Below are positions 8,888 through 17,289 of a DNA stretch of 49,381 bases, one piece after another. Each line of letters starts with the position of its first letter. Within the stretch, counting starts at the first letter, position 1. A model generated the notes under the pieces. The model was not told where the DNA came from and ran no database searches. It saw only the letters and a list, made by a program, of their open reading frames with translations. The stretch spans positions 1 to 49,381 of the forward strand of contig DDQZ01000006.1 in assembly GCA_002343505.1 (NCBI GenBank). The letters are read 5' to 3'. The stretch is from Verrucomicrobiaceae bacterium UBA2429. Lineage in GTDB: Bacteria; Verrucomicrobiota; Verrucomicrobiia; Verrucomicrobiales; Verrucomicrobiaceae. Both the position numbers and the translations under genes were made by a program.

Positions 8888-9673
8888 ATGCACCGCCAAG
8901 TCCAGCGCGCCATTCTGTCCGCCCTGCCGATTCTCTCGGCTTGGCTGGCACTGCCGCGCGCGCATGGGCAGCAGTCTTTCGAAATCCAGGAGCTCCACAC
9001 CACGCTCCAGGTCGCCGCCCAGAAAATCCAGGCGCTGGAAGCGCGCCTCGCCGCCGCCGAAAGCCGCAATGAAGCCCTCGCGCAGAGTGCGGCGGCCGCC
9101 AACCAGGAGGCTGGAGAACTCAAAGAGCGGCATGACCGCCTGCGCGGCTTGCTCGAAGGCCTGGGCATTGCGGCTCTGGAGAACAACCAGGACCAGCTCC
9201 AGGAGCGCCTTCTGACCGCGCTTGGCGACCTTCGAGTCTCCGAAGCTTCAAGGCGCGATCTCGCGGACACTTTGATGGAACTGGCCGAGGTGTCCATCGA
9301 GTTCGCCCGCCAGTCGAAAGGCGTCGAATCCGAAGCCTCCGACCGCCTTTCCAAAACCCTCGCCCGCGCGGAGGAAGTGCTGGTGGCGGCATCATCCGCG
9401 CCGCTGGAGGCTGAGCCTGCCAACCTGCAGGACGCCCGGGTTGTCAGCCTCAAACCCGAACTCGGCATAGCCGTCCTGTCCATCGGCTCGAAGGATGGGG
9501 TCAAGCCCGGCATGCCCTTTGAAGTCTTTCGCGAAGACAAACCCATCGCCAAAATTTTAGTCACCGACGTCCGCCGCTCCGTCTGCGGGGCGGTCGTGCA
9601 GGAACTGGCCAGCAAAGCCGATCCTGTCAAAGTCGGAGACAAGGGAAAAGTGGACATCAACCGATCATTCTAA
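8888..9673 (+). CDS. Exported coiled-coil protein inside the S10 operon, unknown function (261 aa)
   Basis: Not a ribosomal protein and not one I recognise. It starts with a signal peptide (RAILSALPILSAWLALPRA, cleavage near AHG-QQ, residue 27). Next comes a long Ala/Glu/Leu/Arg-rich heptad region at about 32-165, predicted by eye to be coiled coil. After a short linker (about 170-178) a compact beta-rich domain follows (about 180-261), with VVSLKPELGIAVLSIGSKDGVKPGMPFEVFR cut here for length into its key features: a G-x-DGVKPGMPF turn and a closing VKVGDKGKVD. That pattern recalls small periplasmic beta-barrel domains such as those in FlgT- or MreC-like proteins, but this is inference. It begins 20 bases after rpsS and ends 3 bases before the rplV ATG, on the same strand, so it must be transcribed and probably translated with the ribosomal genes. 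Confidence 0.85.
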   Translation: MHRQVQRAILSALPILSAWLALPRAHGQQSFEIQELHTTLQVAAQKIQALEARLAAAESRNEALAQSAAAANQEAGELKERHDRLRGLLEGLGIAALENNQDQLQERLLTALGDLRVSEASRRDLADTLMELAEVSIEFARQSKGVESEASDRLSKTLARAEEVLVAASSAPLEAEPANLQDARVVSLKPELGIAVLSIGSKDGVKPGMPFEVFREDKPIAKILVTDVRRSVCGAVVQELASKADPVKVGDKGKVDINRSF

Positions 9674-9676
9674 GTT

Positions 9677-10072
9677 ATGGAAGTGCGTTCGATCTACAAA
9701 CACGCCAGAATCTCCTCGCAGAAGGCACGCCAAGTCACGCGGGCCATCACCGGCCTGCCTGTCTCACAGGCGCTGAGTGTTCTGGACTTCACCCCCAAAA
9801 AAGCCGCCTTCCTGGTTGGCAAGGTTCTGCGCTCGGCGATCGCCAACGCTGAAAACAACCACGAGCTGGCAGCCGACGAACTTGTCGTGCTCAGCGCCGT
9901 CGCCACCCCCGGCCCCACGCTCAAGCGCATCATGCCCCGCGCCCGCGGCTCGGCGGCCCCCATCCTCAAGCGCATGAGCCACATCACCGTCGTCATTGGA
10001 GCCAGGGAGGAAGATGAGCAGAAGGACGAGCCGAAGACCTCCAAAAAACGCAAGGCCGCCGCCGCTGAATAA
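9677..10072 (+). CDS. rplV: 50S ribosomal protein L22
   Basis: L22 lines the exit tunnel with an extended beta-hairpin. The family core ISSQKARQVTRAITGLPV, LDFTPKKAAFLVGKVLRSAIANAENNH and the hairpin PTLKRIMPRARGSAAPILKR are clear. At 131 aa it is longer than the ~110 aa norm because of an acidic/basic tail (EDEQKDEPKTSKKRKAAAAE). The ATG is only 3 bases after the exported coiled-coil gene, so its translation is probably coupled to that gene. Confidence 0.97.
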   Translation: MEVRSIYKHARISSQKARQVTRAITGLPVSQALSVLDFTPKKAAFLVGKVLRSAIANAENNHELAADELVVLSAVATPGPTLKRIMPRARGSAAPILKRMSHITVVIGAREEDEQKDEPKTSKKRKAAAAE

Positions 10073-10092
10073 TCCGCACACACCACAGATTT

Positions 10093-10914
10093 ATGGGACA
10101 GAAAGTCAATCCGATCGGTTTCCGCCTCGCAGTCTCCAAAGACTGGCGCTCCAAATGGTATGCTCCGGAGAAGGAGTACGCGGACGCGCTTCACAGCGAC
10201 CTCGCCATCCGCAAATACCTCAAAGAGACCTACTTTGAGGAGCGTGCTGTCAAGGACAAGCAGGCGCAGCCCATGCAGGCGGCCATTTCCAAAATCGTCA
10301 TCGAGCGCGCCTGGAACCAGGTCCGCGTCACCCTGCACACCGCCCGCCCCGGACTCGTCATCGGACGCAAGGGGGAGGGGATCGAGGTCATGAGCCAGAA
10401 GGTCTCCGAGCTCTGCGGTGGACGCCAGGTCAAGATTGACATCTTCGAAATCAAACAGCCCGAACTCGACGCGCAACTCGTCGCCGAAAGCGTCGCCGTC
10501 CAGCTTGAGCGCCGCATTTCATTTCGCCGGGCCATGAAGCGCTCAGTCCAGACCGCCATGGACATGGGAGCCGACGGCATTCGTATCCGTGTCGCCGGAC
10601 GGCTTGGCGGCGCCGACATCGCCCGCGCCGAGCAGTACCGCCAGGGCAAGGTCCCGCTTCAAACCCTGCGCATCCCGATTGACTACGGTTTCGCCGAGGC
10701 GCGCACTGTCTATGGCATCATCGGAGTCAAAGTCTGGCTCAACCGCGGCAACGCGCCGGAAAACAGCCAGCCTCGCGGCAATGACCGCCGCCGCGAGCGC
10801 TCCGACAGGGGCGGAGATCGTGGAGGCCAGGGACGCCGCGGAGCAGGCGACCGCGCGCCCGCCGCGCAGGCTTCTCAGGCGGCCGAGGCTGTTGTCGAGG
10901 CTGCCGCAGAATAA
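10093..10914 (+). CDS. rpsC: 30S ribosomal protein S3 with extended C-terminus
   Basis: S3 lies at the mRNA entry channel. MGQKVNPIGFRLAVSKDWRS is the family start. The KH motif VIGRKGEGIEVM is at about residues 89-100, and GRLGGADIARAEQYRQGKVPLQTLR followed by DYGFAEARTVYGIIGVKVW marks the C-terminal domain. Length is 273 aa against about 210-235 in most bacteria. The extra ~55 residues are an Arg/Gly/Asp-rich run followed by an Ala-rich end, likely disordered and possibly RNA-contacting. Confidence 0.97.
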   Translation: MGQKVNPIGFRLAVSKDWRSKWYAPEKEYADALHSDLAIRKYLKETYFEERAVKDKQAQPMQAAISKIVIERAWNQVRVTLHTARPGLVIGRKGEGIEVMSQKVSELCGGRQVKIDIFEIKQPELDAQLVAESVAVQLERRISFRRAMKRSVQTAMDMGADGIRIRVAGRLGGADIARAEQYRQGKVPLQTLRIPIDYGFAEARTVYGIIGVKVWLNRGNAPENSQPRGNDRRRERSDRGGDRGGQGRRGAGDRAPAAQASQAAEAVVEAAAE

Positions 10915-10969
10915 GGCGGGCATTCTTCCGCCGCGTTTTTCAAACCGAACTTTTAATTCCTAAATTCTC

Positions 10970-11389
10970 ATGGCCCTTCTTCCCAGCCGAGTAAAACATC
11001 GCAAAACCCAGCGCGGCAGCCGCGCCGGCACAGCCTCCCGTGGCAACAAGCTGGACTTCGGCGAGTTTGGTCTTCAGACTCTCGACCGCGGCTGGCTCAA
11101 GAACAACCAGATCGAGGCTTGCCGTGTCGCCATCAACCGCTTCCTCAAGCGCAAAGGCAAGGTTTTCATCCGCATTTTCCCCCACAAGCCGGTGACCGCG
11201 CGCCCGCCTGAAACCCGAATGGGCAAGGGCAAGGGATCGCCGGAGTTCTGGGTGGCGGTCGTGCTCCCCGGCCACATGCTTTTTGAAATATCCGGCGTCA
11301 ACGAGGCCACCGCGCGCGAGGCATGCCGCCTGGCCGCCAACAAGCTCGGTTTGCGCACCCGTTTCGTCACCCGCGCCATCTCCCACTAA
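10970..11389 (+). CDS. rplP: 50S ribosomal protein L16
   Basis: L16 helps position A-site t[60 protein letters not shown] and the end [11 protein letters not shown] are diagnostic. Length 139 aa is normal. It follows rpsC after 55 bases. Confidence 0.98.
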   Translation: MALLPSRVKHRKTQRGSRAGTASRGNKLDFGEFGLQTLDRGWLKNNQIEACRVAINRFLKRKGKVFIRIFPHKPVTARPPETRMGKGKGSPEFWVAVVLPGHMLFEISGVNEATAREACRLAANKLGLRTRFVTRAISH

Positions 11390-11410
11390 ACTCCAGACCG
11401 ACGCGCATTT

Positions 11411-11614
11411 ATGAAGACCAAAGAACTCCGCGAACTCTCCATTGAGGAGCTCGGCGCCCGCCGCCGCGAGCTGCGCCAGGAAATGCTGAACCTGCGCGTG
11501 CAGCAGCAGATCGGCCAGCTTGAGAACCCCGCGCGCCTGCGCCTGCTCCGCCGCGAGGTGGCCCGCATCGAAACCCTTATCACCCAGCGTTCGACCGCCG
11601 CCAAGGCGGCCTGA
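11411..11614 (+). CDS. rpmC: 50S ribosomal protein L29
   Basis: A small two-helix protein near the tunnel exit. [20 protein letters not shown] and [29 protein letters not shown], both typical, fill the 67 residues. Position between rplP and rpsQ is the standard one. Confidence 0.96.
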   Translation: MKTKELRELSIEELGARRRELRQEMLNLRVQQQIGQLENPARLRLLRREVARIETLITQRSTAAKAA

Positions 11615-11649
11615 AACCGCGAGTCCCACCGATTATTTTCACACCCATC

Positions 11650-11931
11650 ATGAGCGAGGCTGCAACAGTAGAATCCCAACCCGTCAGAGCACCGGTGCGC
11701 AAGGAGCGCGTTGGCGTGGTTGTCTCCGACAAAATGTCCAAGACCATCGTGGTCGAGGTCGAGCGCCGCGTGCCCCATCCGCGCTTCAAAAAGATCATCC
11801 GCAAGACCTCCAAGTTTTACGCCCATGACGAGCAGGGGCAGGCCAAGGTGGGCGACCGCGTTCTCATCGTGGAAACGCGCCCGCTGAGCAAGCTCAAGCG
11901 CTGGAACCTGCAGGAAGTCCTCAAGCACTAA
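11650..11931 (+). CDS. rpsQ: 30S ribosomal protein S17
   Basis: S17 is a primary 16S rRNA binder. [39 protein letters not shown] and [18 protein letters not shown] identify it. The 93-residue protein carries about 15 extra residues at the N-terminus relative to the shortest homologues; the start at 11650 is the first ATG after rpmC in frame. Confidence 0.97.
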   Translation: MSEAATVESQPVRAPVRKERVGVVVSDKMSKTIVVEVERRVPHPRFKKIIRKTSKFYAHDEQGQAKVGDRVLIVETRPLSKLKRWNLQEVLKH

Positions 11932-11964
11932 GCCCTTAACCCAGAACAAACGGAGGAACCCGCC

Positions 11965-12333
11965 ATGCTTCAGATGGAATCATCAATCCCGGTGGCCGAC
12001 AACACCGGAGCCCGAGTCGCCAAGATGATCGGCGTGCTCGGCAAAAAGAACACGCGCCACGCTTTCGTCGGCGACATCATCACCGCCCACGTCCGCGTCT
12101 CCACGCCGACCGCCAGCGTCAAAAAGGGGGAGGTCGTGCGCGCCGTCGTCGTGCGCACCGCGCATCCGATCCGCCGCTCGGACGGCTCCACCCTGCGCTT
12201 CGACCGCAACGCCATCGTCATCATTGACAAAGACAACAACCCCAAAGGAACCCGCATCTTTGGTCCCGTGGCCCGCGAGCTGCGCGACAAAAATTTCATG
12301 AAGATCGTCTCCCTTGCCCCGGAAGTCCTATGA
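11965..12333 (+). CDS. rplN: 50S ribosomal protein L14
   Basis: L14 forms an intersubunit bridge. [39 protein letters not shown] and [20 protein letters not shown] are unmistakable, and 122 aa is the exact family length. A GGAGG Shine-Dalgarno at 11952-11956 lies 8 bases before the ATG. Its stop overlaps the rplX start (ATGA). Confidence 0.98.
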   Translation: MLQMESSIPVADNTGARVAKMIGVLGKKNTRHAFVGDIITAHVRVSTPTASVKKGEVVRAVVVRTAHPIRRSDGSTLRFDRNAIVIIDKDNNPKGTRIFGPVARELRDKNFMKIVSLAPEVL

Positions 12334-12620
12334 GCCGCATTAAAACCCACGTCAAAAAGGGCGACAACGTCGTCGTCATCTCCGGCGCGCACAAAGGCGC
12401 GCAGGGCGTCATCATCGAAGTGCAGCCCGGCAAGGGCCGGGTGCTCATCGAAGGCGTGCGCATGATCAAGAAGGCGGTCCGCCCCACTCAGGAGCGCCCG
12501 CAGGGTGGCATCATTGAAAAAGAGGGCCCCGTACACATTTCCAACGTCAAACTCGCCGAGGCGCCGAAACCGAAGGCGGCCAGGAAATCGGCCAAGAAGA
12601 AAGTTGCCAAATCCTCCTGA
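12330..12620 (+). CDS. rplX: 50S ribosomal protein L24
   Basis: L24 starts large-subunit assembly. The KOW motif is visible as [20 protein letters not shown], followed by [20 protein letters not shown] and the family HISNVKL. The C-terminal Lys/Ala tail ([17 protein letters not shown]) is an addition. It overlaps rplN by 4 bases, which indicates translational coupling. Length 96 aa. Confidence 0.97.
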   Translation: MSRIKTHVKKGDNVVVISGAHKGAQGVIIEVQPGKGRVLIEGVRMIKKAVRPTQERPQGGIIEKEGPVHISNVKLAEAPKPKAARKSAKKKVAKSS

Positions 12621-12651
12621 CTCCCCAATTTGCCTCCCCCTCCGTTCCCGT

Positions 12652-12666
12652 CCGGCTTCGCCGGAT
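12652..12666 (+). promoter_or_regulatory. Small hairpin between rplX and rplE
   Basis: TCCGGC and GCCGGA form a 6-base stem around a TTC loop in the 82-base gap before rplE, the longest gap among the genes from rplN to rplO. There is no T-tract, so it is more likely an mRNA processing or stability element than a terminator. Confidence 0.3.
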
Positions 12667-12702
12667 CTCCGGTGGACAGGCGGCGCAGCACAAAACTGAT
12701 CC

Positions 12703-13287
12703 ATGGAACCCCAGCTCAAAACCCTCTATTCGGAAAAGCTCCGCGATCTTCTCAAGAAGCAGCTTTCCTTGAAAAACATCCACGAGGTGCCGCGCCTCGA
12801 AAAAATCGTCGTCAACTGCGCCGTCGGCTCCCAGGGCGAGCGCAAGCAGGCCGTTGAGGACGCTGTGAACGAAGTCCAGCTCATCACAGGACAAAAGCCC
12901 GTCGTCACACTCAGCAAAAAGGCGATCGCGAATTTCAAACTCCGTGCCGGTGAGGCTGTCGGCGTGAAAGTCACCCTGCGCGGCCGGCGGATGTATGATT
13001 TCCTCATGCGCCTGCTGAAGACCGCCATCCCGCGCATCCGCGACTTCCGCGGTGTCGCCCCGAAGGCGTTCGACGGCCGCGGCAATTACACCCTTGGCAT
13101 CACCGACCAGTCCATTTTCCCCGAAGTCGAGCTCGACAAGGTCAAGCGCACGCTCGGATTTGACATCACCTTTGTCACCTCCACCGACAATGACGACCAT
13201 GCCCGCGAGCTTCTGCGCGCCCTCGGCATGCCATTCCGCGGCAAGACCTCCGCGCCCAAAGCCGGCGAGCAGACAGCCGCAGCCTGA
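12703..13287 (+). CDS. rplE: 50S ribosomal protein L5
   Basis: L5 binds 5S rRNA in the central protuberance. The pattern EVPRLEKIVVNCAVGSQGE, GQKPVVTLSKKAIANFKLR, GVKVTLRGRRMYDFLMRL and NYTLGITDQSIFPEVELD is typical. Length is 194 aa with a short Ala/Lys tail. rpsN normally follows, but only 29 bases separate rplE from rpsH. Confidence 0.97.
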   Translation: MEPQLKTLYSEKLRDLLKKQLSLKNIHEVPRLEKIVVNCAVGSQGERKQAVEDAVNEVQLITGQKPVVTLSKKAIANFKLRAGEAVGVKVTLRGRRMYDFLMRLLKTAIPRIRDFRGVAPKAFDGRGNYTLGITDQSIFPEVELDKVKRTLGFDITFVTSTDNDDHARELLRALGMPFRGKTSAPKAGEQTAAA

Positions 13288-13316
13288 TCCGAAACACCAC
13301 GACACAGCAGCGAATC

Positions 13317-13706
13317 ATGACCGATCCCATTTCCGACTATCTCACCCGCATCCGCAACGCGGCGGCGGCAGGCCATCAGGAGGTCTTTGTGCCCTTCTCC
13401 AAGATGAAGTCCGAGCTTTCCCGCGTGCTTCAGGAGGAAGGCTACATCTGGAGTTACGAGGTGGACACCAGCGACTCCCACCCCAGGCTCAAGCTCAAGC
13501 TCAAGTATCAGGGCAAGACGCCGGTCATCCGCCATCTCGCCCGCGTCAGCAGGCCCGGACTCCGCAAATATGTCTCCACCGATGAAATCCCCCGCGTTCT
13601 TGGCGGCCTAGGCATTTCCATTCTTTCCACCTCGCGCGGCATCATGACTGGTGCCCGAGCCCGCAAGGCCAAGGTCGGCGGCGAACTGCTCGCCCAGATC
13701 TGGTAA
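13317..13706 (+). CDS. rpsH: 30S ribosomal protein S8
   Basis: S8 is a primary 16S rRNA binder that in E. coli represses the spc operon. MTDPISDYLTRIRNAAAAGH, the central VSRPGLRKYVSTDEIPRVLGG and LGISILSTSRGIMTGARARK are diagnostic. Length 129 aa is normal. It directly follows rplE since rpsN is absent. Confidence 0.98.
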   Translation: MTDPISDYLTRIRNAAAAGHQEVFVPFSKMKSELSRVLQEEGYIWSYEVDTSDSHPRLKLKLKYQGKTPVIRHLARVSRPGLRKYVSTDEIPRVLGGLGISILSTSRGIMTGARARKAKVGGELLAQIW

Positions 13707-13726
13707 CCCACCAACGAACCACCATC

Positions 13727-14266
13727 ATGTCTAGAGTCGGCAAACAACCCATCTCCCTGCCTGAGAAGGTCAGCGTCAAAATTGGCGACGACCGCAGCGT
13801 TCTTGTGGAGGGCCCCAAAGGGAAGCTTTCCTGGACCCTGCCCCCAGGCGTCAAAGTCGAGCCTGAGGGTGCGTCTTTGAAAGTCACCCGTCTGAGCGAG
13901 GAACGCGTCGTGCGCGCCATGCACGGAACCACACAGCGCCTCATTGGAAACATGGTTGAGGGGGTCAGCAAGGGCTTCCGCAAAGATCTCGAAATCCACG
14001 GCGTCGGATTCCGTGCCGCTGTCAAAGGAAGCGTCATTGACCTGAGCCTTGGCCAGTCCCATGACCGCCTGCACCCCATTCCCGCAGGAATCAAGGTCAC
14101 GGTCACGGACAATACCAAGATCGCCATCGAAGGCATAGACAAACAGGCCGTTGGCCAGCTCGCAGCCGACATTCGCGCCTATTATCCGCCGGAGCCCTAC
14201 AAGGCCAAAGGCGTGCGTTACGTCGGCGAGCAAATCCGCCGCAAGGCCGGCAAGAGCGTCAAATAA
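13727..14266 (+). CDS. rplF: 50S ribosomal protein L6
   Basis: L6 lies near the factor-binding site of the large subunit. [53 protein letters not shown] and the end [21 protein letters not shown] are the family signatures. Length 179 aa is normal. Confidence 0.98.
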   Translation: MSRVGKQPISLPEKVSVKIGDDRSVLVEGPKGKLSWTLPPGVKVEPEGASLKVTRLSEERVVRAMHGTTQRLIGNMVEGVSKGFRKDLEIHGVGFRAAVKGSVIDLSLGQSHDRLHPIPAGIKVTVTDNTKIAIEGIDKQAVGQLAADIRAYYPPEPYKAKGVRYVGEQIRRKAGKSVK

Positions 14267-14289
14267 CCTTTTTTGGAGAACCCACTGTC

Positions 14290-14649
14290 ATGGCTGTCAT
14301 CAACCGGAAACTCATTCGCGACCGCGTCCACAAACGCATCCGCAAGAACCTCAGCGGCACGCCCGGAAGGCCGCGCCTCGCTGTTTATTTCTCCAACACA
14401 AATGTCTATGCGCAGGTCATAGACGACGTCGCGGGCCGCACCCTCGTCTCAGCCTCCACCAAGGAGAAGGGCTTCGATGGGGCGTCAAAAGCGAACATCG
14501 CCACCGCTGTCAAAGTCGGCCAGGCCGTCGCCGAGCGCGCGCTCGCCCAAAACATCACCGAAGTCGTCTTCGACCGCGGCGGTTTCATCTATCACGGCAA
14601 GGTCAAAGCCCTCGCTGATGCCGCCCGCGAAAAGGGCCTGAAATTCTAA
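14290..14649 (+). CDS. rplR: 50S ribosomal protein L18
   Basis: L18 binds 5S rRNA with L5. [33 protein letters not shown] and the C-terminal [20 protein letters not shown] identify it. Length 119 aa is normal. Confidence 0.98.
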   Translation: MAVINRKLIRDRVHKRIRKNLSGTPGRPRLAVYFSNTNVYAQVIDDVAGRTLVSASTKEKGFDGASKANIATAVKVGQAVAERALAQNITEVVFDRGGFIYHGKVKALADAAREKGLKF

Positions 14650-14669
14650 TCCCGCCCCTTTTTCACATT

Positions 14670-15203
14670 ATGGCAGAACCCGCCCACAGCTCCGCTTTCG
14701 CCGAATCCTCCGGCGACTCCCGTCCGGACACCATCGAAAAGGTGGTCCACATCAACCGCTGCGCCAAAGTCGTCAAAGGCGGCCGCCGCTTCAGCTTTTC
14801 CGCCCTTGTCGTCTCAGGCGACCAGCAGGGCAGGGTCGGCTGGGGTTTTGGCAAGGCCAACGAAGTCGCCGACGCCATCAAGAAGGCCACGGAAGCCTCG
14901 CGCAAGAAAATGAACTCCGTCCACCTCGACAACGCCACCATTCCGCACGAGGTGGTTGGCGAGCACGGCGGCGGGCACATCATGCTGAAGCCAGCCGCGC
15001 CCGGAACCGGCATCATCGCCGGAGGCGGAGCGCGCGCCGTCCTTGAGGCTGCCGGCGTCAAGGATGTCATCGGAAAGTCCCTCGGCTCAAGCAACCACGC
15101 CAACGTGGTCAAGGCCACCCTGGCCGCGCTCGCCGCCCTCCGGCCCAAGGATGAGATTCTTCGCTCGCGCGGCAAAACTCCGCGAGAGCGCCAGGCGCTC
15201 TGA
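14670..15203 (+). CDS. rpsE: 30S ribosomal protein S5
   Basis: S5 contributes to decoding fidelity. The dsRNA-binding fold starts [21 protein letters not shown], then [20 protein letters not shown]; the second domain has [19 protein letters not shown] and [16 protein letters not shown]. Length is 177 aa. rpmD (L30) usually follows; here only 38 bases separate it from rplO. Confidence 0.98.
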   Translation: MAEPAHSSAFAESSGDSRPDTIEKVVHINRCAKVVKGGRRFSFSALVVSGDQQGRVGWGFGKANEVADAIKKATEASRKKMNSVHLDNATIPHEVVGEHGGGHIMLKPAAPGTGIIAGGGARAVLEAAGVKDVIGKSLGSSNHANVVKATLAALAALRPKDEILRSRGKTPRERQAL

Positions 15204-15241
15204 GACGCGCCCGTCACCCAACTTCACAGATACCGATTTCC

Positions 15242-15682
15242 ATGAGACTCCACGATCTTCAACCCCGCCCCGGCGCCACCAAGCGCCGCAAGCGCATTGG
15301 CTGCGGCGAAAGCTCCGGCCACGGCAAGACGAGCTGCAAAGGCCATAAAGGACAAAAGGCCCGCGCCGGCAAAGGCATCCGGCCCGGCTTTGAAGGCGGC
15401 CAGATGCCCCTCCACCGCCGTCTGCCCAAGAAAGGCTTCAGCAACGCCATGTTCAAAACGGCGTTCGAAGTCGTGAATGTGGGCGCCCTGAATGCCTTCG
15501 AGGATGGAGCCACTGTGACGGAGCAGGCGCTGCGTGAGAAAGGCCTCGTCAACCGCGCGTGCGATGCCGTGAAAATCCTCGGCGGCGGGGAGCTGGCACG
15601 CAGCCTGACCGTTCAGGTGGACAAAGTCAGCGCGTCCGCCCGCGAAAAAATCGAAAAAGCCGGCGGCAGCATCGCCGCCTGA
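15242..15682 (+). CDS. rplO: 50S ribosomal protein L15
   Basis: A late-assembly large-subunit protein. The Gly-rich N-terminus (MRLHDLQPRPGATKRRKRIG, then SGHGKTSCKGHKGQKARAG) and FEGGQMPLHRRLPKKGFSN are characteristic. Length 146 aa is normal. Confidence 0.98.
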   Translation: MRLHDLQPRPGATKRRKRIGCGESSGHGKTSCKGHKGQKARAGKGIRPGFEGGQMPLHRRLPKKGFSNAMFKTAFEVVNVGALNAFEDGATVTEQALREKGLVNRACDAVKILGGGELARSLTVQVDKVSASAREKIEKAGGSIAA

Positions 15683-15710
15683 GTCCACGGACCGAATCCT
15701 GTCAAGACAG

Positions 15711-15768
15711 CGGGCCGGCCAGGACGCGACCTTCCAGGTTGCCAGAGGCTCAGGCCCGTTTTCTCTTT
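15711..15768 (+). promoter_or_regulatory. Attenuator-like structure upstream of secY
   Basis: CGGGCC at 15711-15716 can pair with GGCCCG at 15753-15758, enclosing a smaller GGC...GCC arm, and is followed by TTTTCTCTTT. It lies in the 98-base rplO-secY gap, one of the longer gaps of the cluster, and could damp transcription into secY and map. The long loop makes this tentative. Confidence 0.35.
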
Positions 15769-15780
15769 CACACCCCTCCC

Positions 15781-17280
15781 ATGATCTCCGCCTTTGCCAA
15801 CGTATTCAAAGTCCCCGAATTGAGGGCGCGCATTCTTTTCACTCTGGCGATGATCGTCATCGTCCGCGTCGGCGCCACCATCACACTGCCGGGCGTGGAC
15901 GCCACAGTGCTCGACGAATGGATCAGCACACGCACTGCCGACGCCAGTTCCGGTGCCGCCCAGGTTGCCGCTTTGCTCAATGTTTTCAGCGGCGGCGGAC
16001 TCCAAAACTGCGCCATCTTCGCGCTTGGCATCATGCCCTACATCAGCGCCTCCATCATGATGCAGCTCCTTACCGCCGTGGTGCCCCGCCTCAGCAAGCT
16101 GGCGCGCGAGGATGGAGGCCGGCAGAAGATCACCCAATACACCCGCATTGCCACCATCGTGCTTTGTCTTTTCCAGGGCTATCTGCTTGCGCGCTCGCTG
16201 CAAAGCCCCGGCCAGAACATTTTCCTCGGCGGCCTGCAGGAGGTCATTGACCGCCTGCAGCGCCCCCTGGTGCCCAACTTCGGATTCTTCGAGTTTGTGC
16301 TGCCCACCGTCATCACCATCACAGCGGGCACCATGCTCATGATGTGGCTGGGTGAGATGATCACAGAACGCGGCATCGGCAACGGCATTTCCCTGCTCAT
16401 TTGCGTCAATATCGTTTCCGACCTCCCTGGCGCGCTCGTCCAGGTCTGGCAGACCTATGTCGGCAATGTGGGCGGTGACATGACCAAGCCCGCCATGCTC
16501 GTGCTCCTGCTCGGTTTCATGGTCATCGTCATCGCGGGTGTCATCGCCCTCACCCAGGCGACTCGGAGGATCGTCATCCAGTACGCCAAGCGAGTTATCG
16601 GTCGCAAGGTCTATGGCGGACAGACACAGTATCTGCCGCTCAAGATCAACTATTCAGGCGTCATGCCGATCATCTTCGCCCAGGCCATCCTGCTTTTCCC
16701 ATCATCAATCATCTCCTCGATGTTCCCTGATGTGGGCTGGATCCAGCGTTTCTCCCAGACCATCGCCTCCGGCTGGGTGAATTACGCCATCTCTGGGGCG
16801 CTGATCTTCTTCTTCAGCTATTTCTGGGTCGCAACCATGTTCCAGCCCACCCAGATATCCGAGGATCTCAAAAAAAGCGGCGGCTACATTCCGGGCATCA
16901 GACCAGGCAAGCCCACTGCAGATTTCCTCGATTTCACCATGAGCCGGCTCACCTTCGCGGGCGCCATCTTCCTGACAATGCTTTTCATACTGCCGGGCAT
17001 TGTCCAGGCCGCCATGGGCATCGCCCCGCAGACTGCGCAGTTCTTTGGCGGAACCAGCCTGCTCATCCTGGTCGGTGTGGTGCTTGATGTCATGCGCCAG
17101 GTGGAAACCCATCTGCTCCAGAGCCATTACGACGGATTCCTGAAGAAGGGCCGCATCCGTGGACGCTTCGACCGCATTCAGCAGACCGGCAAGGTGGCTG
17201 ACCCGGCCACTCTCGTCAGGCTCTGGATCATTATCGCCATCATCACCCTCGTCGGTGTGGCTTGGTTTGTGAGCAAGTGA
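15781..17280 (+). CDS. secY: Protein translocase subunit SecY
   Basis: SecY is the pore of the Sec translocon in the inner membrane. The protein is strongly hydrophobic with about ten membrane segments; the second begins in CAIFALGIMPYISASIMMQLL (about 78-98), with the family's YTRIATIVLC region next and the later NYSGVMPIIFAQAILLFPSS and YFWVATMFQPTQISEDLKKSGGYIPGIRPG. At 499 aa it is longer than the E. coli protein (443), mainly through a longer first periplasmic loop and the segment after TM3. The start at 15781 is the family start; the upstream frame is a shadow of rplO. Confidence 0.97.
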   Translation: MISAFANVFKVPELRARILFTLAMIVIVRVGATITLPGVDATVLDEWISTRTADASSGAAQVAALLNVFSGGGLQNCAIFALGIMPYISASIMMQLLTAVVPRLSKLAREDGGRQKITQYTRIATIVLCLFQGYLLARSLQSPGQNIFLGGLQEVIDRLQRPLVPNFGFFEFVLPTVITITAGTMLMMWLGEMITERGIGNGISLLICVNIVSDLPGALVQVWQTYVGNVGGDMTKPAMLVLLLGFMVIVIAGVIALTQATRRIVIQYAKRVIGRKVYGGQTQYLPLKINYSGVMPIIFAQAILLFPSSIISSMFPDVGWIQRFSQTIASGWVNYAISGALIFFFSYFWVATMFQPTQISEDLKKSGGYIPGIRPGKPTADFLDFTMSRLTFAGAIFLTMLFILPGIVQAAMGIAPQTAQFFGGTSLLILVGVVLDVMRQVETHLLQSHYDGFLKKGRIRGRFDRIQQTGKVADPATLVRLWIIIAIITLVGVAWFVSK

Positions 17281-17289
17281 GGACCGCGC

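Noticed and set aside
15204..15241. A hidden rpmD (L30) or rpsN gene in the short gaps of the spc section
   Set aside because: The gaps are 38 and 29 bases, too short for either gene, and no frame overlapping the neighbours resembles L30 or S14.
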